Shown piece by piece: positions 1-5,557 of a stretch of DNA of 6,378 nt. The notes under the pieces are model-generated. The model saw only the letters and a list, made by a program, of their open reading frames with translations, was not told where the DNA came from and ran no database searches. Numbering within the stretch: position 1 is the stretch's first letter; each line of letters begins with the position of its first letter. Position numbers and translations under genes: made by a program. Source of the stretch: Gammaproteobacteria bacterium (GTDB taxonomy: Bacteria > Pseudomonadota > Gammaproteobacteria > Steroidobacterales > JABDKV01); contig JAOTXR010000129.1 of the NCBI GenBank assembly GCA_029862285.1, forward strand, positions 1 to 6,378. Direction: 5' to 3'.

Positions 1-1
1 A

Positions 2-1423
2 GCCGCCGATGACAGCCTGGCGATTGCCCACTACAATCTCGGCACCGTATTGGGACTCGCGGGAGACTACGCAGACGCCGCGATTGCATTCGAACGCAGT
101 CTCGAGCTGGGGCGATCCGGCAAAGATACGCTGCTCAACCTCGGTGAGCTGTACCAGTTTCTCGAACGGTATTCCGACGCGGCACACGCCTATCAACGCG
201 CTATCGAGCTCGATCCAGGCGATGCGGAGCCAGCAGCCCTGCTGGGCGAGCTGTGGTATTCGCTCGGCGAAGTAAAAAAGGCCCGTGATGCCTACGATGC
301 CGCGCTGGATATTGAGCCGACACTGGCGGTGGCGGTTGCCGGCAGGGCATTGCTCTGTGAACTGTGGGGCGATATCGATGCGGGTCTGGCGTTGCTCGAT
401 CATGCCGGGGGTGGGGGCGTTTTGGCGAATTACGCCAGGGCCCGGTTGTTGCGTCGCAAGGGCAAGAGCGGTGCTGCATTGAAGTTGTTAAGAGACTTGA
501 GTGCGGAAGAGGACCATGTTCTGGCAAGAGATCCACGGCTTTATTTCACGCTGGGCGAGGTGCAGGATGAACTCGGTGATTACGATGCGGCGTTTGCTTC
601 GGTCAAGACGGCCAATGAACTCAAGCCGGCGCCATTTGACCCGCTTGTGCATCAGGAACTGGTGCAGGCGCAAGTCGAGTTCTTTAGCCCGGAAACCTGG
701 CAGCAGTTGACCAGCGCGACGGCCGATAGCAGACAGCCGCTTTTTATAGTTGGCATGCCGCGTTCGGGAACGTCACTGGTCGAGCAAATACTGGCAAGCC
801 ACGATGAAGTTCATGCTGGTGGTGAGCGATTTGAAATCATCGACATCCTGCGTCAGCTCGGCCCCGGCTATCCACAAAGTCTGACCCGGTATACCGCCGA
901 TGATCTAAACCAACTGGCTCAAAGCTACATGAACTCTTATGGGGATTGTGGTGGGGCGCAGCTATGGACGGACAAGCTACCCAAGAATTTTCTGCACCTG
1001 GGTCTGATCGCGTTGTTGTTTCCTCATGCACGTGTGGTCTATTGCCGGCGCGATGTCAGGGATACCGGGTTGTCCGTGTACTTTCAGAATATGAATTTCC
1101 GTAGTGATCCCTGGGCTTCGCGTCTGGAGCACATTGCGGCATACACTGAATCCTGCGAACGCATCATGACGCACTGGCAATCTGTGTTGCCGCTACCCAT
1201 GCTCGAGGTGGAATACGAGTCGGTGATTGCAGCACCGGAACCGGAGATCCGCCGTTTGCTGACGTTTCTGGATCTCCCATGGGAGCCACGGTGTCTGGCT
1301 TTCCATCGCACTAAAAGACTGGTTAATACAGCAAGTTACGCACAAGTTCGTCAACCGATCTACCAGACCTCAGCCGGGCGGTGGAAAAACTATGCGAAGT
1401 TTCTGGGGCCGCTCGGTCGCTGA
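2..1423 (+). CDS. TPR-repeat sulfotransferase (5' partial)
   Basis: This is the C-terminal 473 residues of a PAPS-dependent sulfotransferase with an N-terminal tetratricopeptide region. The frame is open to the left edge, so the true start is outside the window; the in-frame TTG at 50 lies inside a TPR and is not a credible start. At least four TPR-like units are seen (about nt 2-110, 111-215, 216-320 and 530-630), with typical endings such as AFERSLEL and AYQRAIELDP. The sulfotransferase domain starts near nt 734. It has the 5'-phosphosulfate loop PLFIVGMPRSGTSLVEQIL (nt 737-793) and the 3'-phosphate motif CRRDVRDTGLSVYF (from nt 1043). DKLPKNFLHLG lies between them, as in this family. Such proteins transfer sulfate from PAPS to a hydroxyl or amine; the acceptor (glycan, lipid or tyrosine) cannot be read from sequence. 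The C-terminus stops at GPLGR, right after the conserved W-x-x-Y segment, and may be a few residues short for the family. It converges on the minus-strand operon with a 9 bp gap. Confidence 0.93.
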   Translation, partial: AADDSLAIAHYNLGTVLGLAGDYADAAIAFERSLELGRSGKDTLLNLGELYQFLERYSDAAHAYQRAIELDPGDAEPAALLGELWYSLGEVKKARDAYDAALDIEPTLAVAVAGRALLCELWGDIDAGLALLDHAGGGGVLANYARARLLRRKGKSGAALKLLRDLSAEEDHVLARDPRLYFTLGEVQDELGDYDAAFASVKTANELKPAPFDPLVHQELVQAQVEFFSPETWQQLTSATADSRQPLFIVGMPRSGTSLVEQILASHDEVHAGGERFEIIDILRQLGPGYPQSLTRYTADDLNQLAQSYMNSYGDCGGAQLWTDKLPKNFLHLGLIALLFPHARVVYCRRDVRDTGLSVYFQNMNFRSDPWASRLEHIAAYTESCERIMTHWQSVLPLPMLEVEYESVIAAPEPEIRRLLTFLDLPWEPRCLAFHRTKRLVNTASYAQVRQPIYQTSAGRWKNYAKFLGPLGR

Positions 1424-1426
1424 GGC

Positions 1427-1460
1427 GTGGCGCTAGAAATCGGCGGTATCCGCCGGCCAC
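1427..1460. other. GC-rich hairpin at the convergent gene junction
   Basis: CGGCGG (1441-1446), loop TAT, and CCGCCG (1450-1455) form a perfect 6 bp stem. An outer GTGGC/GCCAC pair (1427-1431 and 1456-1460) can extend it across a 9-base one-sided bulge. It spans the 9 bp gap between the two stops and the end of the lipoprotein gene. No run of T follows on the plus strand, and only ATTT on the minus strand, so it is not a convincing intrinsic terminator. It could slow polymerase or protect 3' ends of either transcript; chance in GC-rich coding DNA is also possible. Confidence 0.25.
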
Positions 1461-1948
1461 GGCTCCTCTGCCATCTCGCGGTTACGAAATCGTTGTAACA
1501 AATCGCGTGAGTAGACCGAGTCTGCGTTTGCCACGACGCGTTCCTGCAACTGAATGGCCCTGTCGAATTGCCCGTTAGCCGCCAGGGCCATGGCATAGGC
1601 TTCTGCATATGCAGCGTCTGGAATTGCGGTGAATAATTCTGCTGCGACCGCCAGGACCTGTTGATTGCGTTGTGCACGACAACTCGAGTCGTTTCTGATC
1701 CACGCCTCGGCGATGGCTATGTTACCCGGACTCAGTTGTATCGCCAGGTCCAGTGACGTTGCTGCCCTGGCACAATCACCACTGGCAAGCAGCATGAGGC
1801 CTTGTCGATAATGGACTTGCGCCTGTTCAGATTCGTCGCTTGACGGCGTGACGGAAGATTGATCCGGTGGCCGGCCGCATGCGTAGAGCACGAGGGTCGA
1901 CAGTACCAATAGAAACAGACCGGCCCGGCCGTCAAAGCACCGGCCCAT
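1433..1948 (-). CDS. small TPR-like lipoprotein
   Basis: This encodes a 171-residue putative lipoprotein. A short basic N-region is followed by a hydrophobic stretch (residues 10-22) and a lipobox, L21-Y22-A23-C24, so Cys24 would be lipidated after signal peptidase II cleavage. Residue 25 is Gly, not Asp, so there is no classical inner-membrane retention signal and outer-membrane sorting is plausible. The mature part has TPR-like helices: residues about 45-77 (HYRQGLMLLASGDCARAATSLDLAIQLSPGN) and about 111-140 (AYAEAYAMALAANGQFDRAIQLQERVV). This suggests a protein-binding scaffold; no catalytic motif is seen. The ATG overlaps the methyltransferase stop by one base (TAATG), and AGGA lies 7 nt upstream, supporting this start and coupled translation. 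It is the last gene of the minus-strand operon. The specific family is not recognised. Confidence 0.85.
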   Translation of the reverse strand: MGRCFDGRAGLFLLVLSTLVLYACGRPPDQSSVTPSSDESEQAQVHYRQGLMLLASGDCARAATSLDLAIQLSPGNIAIAEAWIRNDSSCRAQRNQQVLAVAAELFTAIPDAAYAEAYAMALAANGQFDRAIQLQERVVANADSVYSRDLLQRFRNREMAEEPWPADTADF

Positions 1949-2931
1949 TAACCGGTCCTGCGCGCATGCACTATCCAGCCGATGAGCCCGGCGGGCTCTT
2001 CCTTCAGCACATCAAATGAAAAATCGACAAAGCCGTATTTTGCATACAGTTCGCCCAGGTGCTTGATGTCCTGTAGTGTCGATGCAGCCTGACGCAAATC
2101 AGCCAGCCTGCCGGCATTGGCGGCGATTTCTGCGGCGCCCTGCTGCAGCTGCTGTAGCGCTTTGTCCAAACCCTCGTTTGCCAGTGCCTTGTACGCGGCA
2201 CTGACATGGCCCAGTGCCGTTCTCAGGATTTCCGGATGCGCAGATTGTTTGATTGCCGCCGAAACCAGTGCAGCTGCCCGGTTCAATGCTGTCCGGCGTT
2301 CCTCGGCCTCAGGCATTTTTGCCAGAGCCTCCTTTTCTTCCGCCGACTTGTTAGCAACCAGGCGCAGGAAGTCACCGGCCCGTTCGAACAGAGCAGATCC
2401 ATGGAGCAAATCGATATGTTCCAGTTCCACTGCGGCGGTCTTGAGAATTACGGATTCCGTGCTGTGCATGACGAACATATGCTCGCCGTTTTCCGCGGTA
2501 ATTCGCACAAGTTCGCGGACAGCCGGCTCGCGATCAGCGTATTCAAGTGCAAAATGCCCGCTAATCAGGTCGAAACTGTCATTCGTAAAACCGGTTTCGC
2601 AAACATCGGTGCGGGAATGGAAGTTAATGTCGTCTAAAAGCGGTCGTGCCTCGTCGTGTACCGCGCGTTCCGGGTGGATGTCCGCCAGGTCGATGGCATG
2701 AATTAGCAGTTTGCAGTCCAGTCGTCTTGCTGTCGCCGCTGCAATCAGTGCAATTGCGCCATTGCCGGTGCATATGTCCAGCACTCGCGAGCCGTCGGGC
2801 AATGCAGAGAAGCGTTTCTCCCATACCGTACGCATGCTGCCTTCGTAGTTACCCGCGAAGGCATCCGCACACGAGGTGAGAAATCCATGTGCCCAGTAGC
2901 GGTCCCAGCTGTCGGCGTTGCCAATGCTCAT
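1948..2931 (-). CDS. class I SAM-dependent methyltransferase
   Basis: This encodes 327 residues starting MSIGN. The N-terminal half is a Rossmann-type methyltransferase. Motif I, VLDICTGNGAIAL, lies at residues 50-62 (the glycine-rich SAM loop). The acidic end of strand 2, HAIDLAD, lies at about 78-84, and the motif IV region, DSFDLISGHFALEYA, at 118-132. The region from about 185 to 300 is alanine- and charge-rich and predicted helical, then ends in a beta-like segment (FVDFSFDVLKEEPAGLIGWIVHA) that could complete the fold. The helical part would be an insertion or cap that may set substrate specificity. The frame stays open upstream to 3360, but that part lies over the NeuC-like gene and reads as low-complexity shadow. 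The ATG at 2931 gives an ATGA overlap with the NeuC-like stop. No good Shine-Dalgarno is visible, which fits translational coupling. The acceptor is unknown; position beside NeuC makes a sugar or glycoconjugate plausible, by context only. Confidence 0.88.
   Translation of the reverse strand: MSIGNADSWDRYWAHGFLTSCADAFAGNYEGSMRTVWEKRFSALPDGSRVLDICTGNGAIALIAAATARRLDCKLLIHAIDLADIHPERAVHDEARPLLDDINFHSRTDVCETGFTNDSFDLISGHFALEYADREPAVRELVRITAENGEHMFVMHSTESVILKTAAVELEHIDLLHGSALFERAGDFLRLVANKSAEEKEALAKMPEAEERRTALNRAAALVSAAIKQSAHPEILRTALGHVSAAYKALANEGLDKALQQLQQGAAEIAANAGRLADLRQAASTLQDIKHLGELYAKYGFVDFSFDVLKEEPAGLIGWIVHARRTG
1956..1959 (-). promoter_or_regulatory. Shine-Dalgarno core of the lipoprotein gene
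   Basis: Minus-strand AGGA sits 7 nt before the ATG at 1948 and inside the end of the methyltransferase gene. Together with the 1-base TAATG stop-start overlap it supports both this start and coupled translation. Confidence 0.5.
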
Positions 2932-4133
2932 TGACCGGGATCTGGCTGTTGCCGGAACGCATATCGTCCCGCGTCGTCGGTTGCCACTGCCAGGCCACGC
3001 TTGTGCAAAAGTACATCGCGTGGCGGGGCTTCGGCCAGGGTCTGCGCGATACGTTCCCCGGCACGGCCATCGCCGTAGGGATTGTCCATCCCGTCTAGAC
3101 CGGACCGAAAATCCGCTGAGACCGCCCGCTGTACCGCTGCCAGGATGGTTGCCGCATTGGCCGGCGTATCGATGATGTTTGCGGCACGATACCGCCCTTG
3201 TTGCCGGATACCGATGTTGACGGTCGGGATCCCCAGCGCGGGTGTTTCCATGATCCCGCTGGAAGAATTGCCCACCAGCAAATCGCTTTGGGCCAGCAGA
3301 CTCCAGTACAACTCCGGTGCGAGATTTACGAATACGTGGGCATCGGGGTGGCGGGCGCAAAAATCCCTCGCCCGCCGGATCAGCTTACGACTGCCGGCAT
3401 CGGCATTGGGGAAACAAAAGACGACCTGTCGGTCGACTTGCTCGAGGGCTTCGATGACTGCATCTGATTCGGCCAGCGTGTCTTCGAGCAGTGTGACGGG
3501 GTGCAAAGCGACCAGGCAGAGAGAACCACCCAGTTCGATGCCGAGGCGTCTGTTTAATTCGTCGCGACGGTAGAGTTTTACTTTTTTCAGTGTGTCGAGG
3601 GACGGCGCGCCAACTGCATGGACCCGCCACGCTTCTTCGCCCATCGCAATAACCCGTTGTCGCGCAGCCTCCGTTGGCGTGAAGTGCAAATGAGCGAGTT
3701 TGGTTATGGCATTACGCACGGCGTCGTCGATTGCGCCCTCACTGATTTCACCGCCTTCGATATGCGCGACCGGAATGCGCAACGCCAGGGCAACTGCGGC
3801 AGGCGCCAGCATTTCGTAGCGATCGGCAATGAGCAGTAGCAGATCCGGTCTGATGTGGCCAAGCAGATCGGAAAGCCCAAGCGTGGCGATGCCGATGGTT
3901 TTAGCCATCCCGATATCCGTATCGGAACTGAGCAGGCATTCCGTTGTGTGGTCCACTTCGAATCCGGCGGTAAGGATTTCATCAACGCTGTGGCCAAACT
4001 CTTCAGACAGGTGGGCGCCGGTTACTATCAGTTGTGTCTCCAGCGCGGGGTTTTCGAGCAGATGTCGCAAAGGCCACTGCAGATGAGAAAAATCTGCACG
4101 TGATGTAGTCAGTACGACGATCCGCCGGCTCAT
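2928..4133 (-). CDS. neuC: NeuC-type hydrolysing UDP-N-acetylglucosamine 2-epimerase
   Basis: This encodes a 401-residue cytoplasmic enzyme with the two-Rossmann-domain layout of hydrolysing UDP-HexNAc 2-epimerases. Family marks in order are TSRADFSHL (10-18), VTGAHLSEEFG (37-47), ADRYEML (103-109), HIEGGEISEGAIDDAVRNAI (124-143), TKLAHLHF (144-151), LHPVT (210-214) and GNSSSGIMETPALGIPTVNI (288-307). The pattern TSRADF, HIEGGE and GNSSSGI points to NeuC/SiaA/LegG rather than WecB. Such enzymes convert UDP-GlcNAc, or a modified UDP-HexNAc, to free ManNAc-type sugar plus UDP, the first committed step to sialic or legionaminic acid. D104, E126, D136 and H211 are candidate catalytic residues by family analogy. 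Residue 103 is Ala where the usual motif is GDR. The last 30 or so residues (from about 370) do not resemble the usual family ending. Its start makes an ATGA overlap with the amidohydrolase stop; a GGAGG lies 13 nt upstream. Which UDP-sugar it uses cannot be told from sequence. Confidence 0.93.
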   Translation of the reverse strand: MSRRIVVLTTSRADFSHLQWPLRHLLENPALETQLIVTGAHLSEEFGHSVDEILTAGFEVDHTTECLLSSDTDIGMAKTIGIATLGLSDLLGHIRPDLLLLIADRYEMLAPAAVALALRIPVAHIEGGEISEGAIDDAVRNAITKLAHLHFTPTEAARQRVIAMGEEAWRVHAVGAPSLDTLKKVKLYRRDELNRRLGIELGGSLCLVALHPVTLLEDTLAESDAVIEALEQVDRQVVFCFPNADAGSRKLIRRARDFCARHPDAHVFVNLAPELYWSLLAQSDLLVGNSSSGIMETPALGIPTVNIGIRQQGRYRAANIIDTPANAATILAAVQRAVSADFRSGLDGMDNPYGDGRAGERIAQTLAEAPPRDVLLHKRGLAVATDDAGRYAFRQQPDPGQ

Positions 4134-5557
4134 TGTTGTGTCAACGCCTCCAGCCTGCGATCGATAGTCGCTTTAGACAGCCACCGGCCGCGCGCAACAA
4201 CCCCGGCAATTTTTGCGATATTGTCGATGTTCTTTGTGGGATCTGCCGTCAGCAACATCAAATCGGCTTCGAGGCCAACGCCTACACTGCCAAAAGTGTC
4301 GCTGGCAGCAAAAAATTTCGCTGGATTGGCAGTGCCGGTCAACAGGGCATCGCGGGGGCTGAGCCCGGCCTCCACCAGTAGCCGCAATTCGCGGTGAATG
4401 GCAAAACCCGGGACGTTGAAGACTTGTGGTGCATCGGAACCCAGTAACAAACCGGCGCCGGCACGGTGTAACGCCACTATCAACTGCCGGCGCAAATCAA
4501 CGAAACGCCGTGCCAGATCTGCATCGTAATCGGGTCCGGAAAGAACTCTCGATTTGGAATCCTGCCAACGACGCACGATGCTCGCGGGCATGTAGCGCAT
4601 TTCTGGACGTGCCGCCAGGGTCTCGGCGTCAGTGCTTGAAACCATGTTTTCGATCAGCGTTTGTGTCGGTACGTTCCACACACCGGCTGCGGCCGTCGCG
4701 ACCGCAAGTTGCGCGATCCGCTCGTGGTCCGCAAGCCCGGCAAGCCCGGCGCCAAAGAAACCGTTGTCTGCAGCGTCGTAGCGGGTTCCCGGTGGAACCA
4801 GCGCCTGCATGTAGCCATCGAGATGGTCGATAGTCGCCTGACGCGCTGTCAGCGTGTGGTCAAGCCCGACATCGAGTGAAACGTGGCCGGCAAAGGAAAT
4901 GCCAATCTGCCTGGCGGTTGCCGCCAGCGCATCGTACTCGGCAACACTCAGGCCCGGGTGGAGTTTGACAAAGTCGTAACCGGATTCGTGTTGGTCACGC
5001 ACCATTTGTCGTGCCGTTTCGACACTGTTGACGCTGCGACCGTTAAACGACGGGCCAGAAGTAAATATTCTCGGCGCCAGCACGTGGTAATTTTTCGATT
5101 CCTCACGGAGCTGCAAATGACTGCGCTCGCCGAGCATTCCCCGTACTGTTGTAACGCCTGCGGCGAGATACAGGAACAGAACACGGTCCCGATAGGCGTC
5201 GTCCAGGCTGGCGCCGGGAATGTGTGCGTGCATTTCGACCAGGCCCGGCAGCAGAAAACAACCAGTGGCGTCGATGCGTAGTGACTGCTTCGGTAGCGTG
5301 ATGTCCGGGCCCGTTATGCGCTCGATTTTGCCGTCTCGTATCAGCACCGTGCGATCAGCTAAGCGCTTGTCCTGCTCCAGATCGACAACCGTTACATGTT
5401 CGAATGCAAGCGGCCGCTGACCGGGCATGCCTGGCGTTGCAATCGGCACGCCAGAGGCGGCCTTTGCGGCGAACAGCGCAATCAGCGGGACAACTGCGAG
5501 CCTAGTTTTGGCCAAAAAGGGCATAAGCCATGACATGGAAAATATAGTTTTGCTCAT
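4130..5557 (-). CDS. exported metal-dependent amidohydrolase
   Basis: This encodes 475 residues from the chosen ATG (MSKTIF). An N-terminal signal-like segment has basic residues K17 and R19, then LAVVPLIALFAAKAASG, with likely cleavage near AKA-A or AAS-G, so the protein is probably periplasmic. The amidohydrolase fold starts with the beta-sandwich strands VTVVDLEQDKRLADRTVLIRDGKIERITG (55-83). Metal-site motifs are PGLVEMHAH (H110, H112), FVKLHPG (K198, a possible carboxylated lysine), GHVS (H225), IDHLDG (H245) and LLGSDAP (D375). The C-terminal GTANPAKFFA (408-417) is also typical. The pattern is closest to the imidazolonepropionase-like / Xaa-Pro dipeptidase branch of amidohydrolases; substrate (peptide, amide or lactam) is unknown. 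In-frame ATGs at 5536 and 5524 are alternative starts. The one at 5557 has AGGG 5 nt upstream, the best ribosome site of the three. All overlap the phosphatase 3' end, by 56, 35 or 23 bp. Its stop overlaps the NeuC start (ATGA). Confidence 0.9.
   Translation of the reverse strand: MSKTIFSMSWLMPFLAKTRLAVVPLIALFAAKAASGVPIATPGMPGQRPLAFEHVTVVDLEQDKRLADRTVLIRDGKIERITGPDITLPKQSLRIDATGCFLLPGLVEMHAHIPGASLDDAYRDRVLFLYLAAGVTTVRGMLGERSHLQLREESKNYHVLAPRIFTSGPSFNGRSVNSVETARQMVRDQHESGYDFVKLHPGLSVAEYDALAATARQIGISFAGHVSLDVGLDHTLTARQATIDHLDGYMQALVPPGTRYDAADNGFFGAGLAGLADHERIAQLAVATAAAGVWNVPTQTLIENMVSSTDAETLAARPEMRYMPASIVRRWQDSKSRVLSGPDYDADLARRFVDLRRQLIVALHRAGAGLLLGSDAPQVFNVPGFAIHRELRLLVEAGLSPRDALLTGTANPAKFFAASDTFGSVGVGLEADLMLLTADPTKNIDNIAKIAGVVARGRWLSKATIDRRLEALTQQ

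Noticed and set aside
815..822. GCTGGTGG, identical to the E. coli Chi octamer
   Set aside because: A single octamer in GC-rich coding DNA is expected by chance, and Chi sequence differs between lineages.
2117..2701. Plus-strand open frame of 194 codons
   Set aside because: It is antisense to the methyltransferase gene, rich in Ser/Ala/Arg as expected of a shadow, and has no domain I recognise.
2932..3360. Upstream extension of the methyltransferase frame, giving a 470-residue protein
   Set aside because: This part lies wholly over the NeuC-like gene on the same strand, reads as Arg/Pro/Gly-rich shadow, and the ATG at 2931 gives a clean ATGA overlap directly before recognisable methyltransferase sequence.
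3082..3573. Plus-strand open frame of 163 codons
   Set aside because: It is antisense to the conserved second domain of the NeuC-like gene; composition is that of a shadow.
4731..4748. Two tandem copies of GCAAGCCCG
   Set aside because: It encodes the in-frame AGLAGL of the amidohydrolase; two 9-base units are too little to call a functional repeat.
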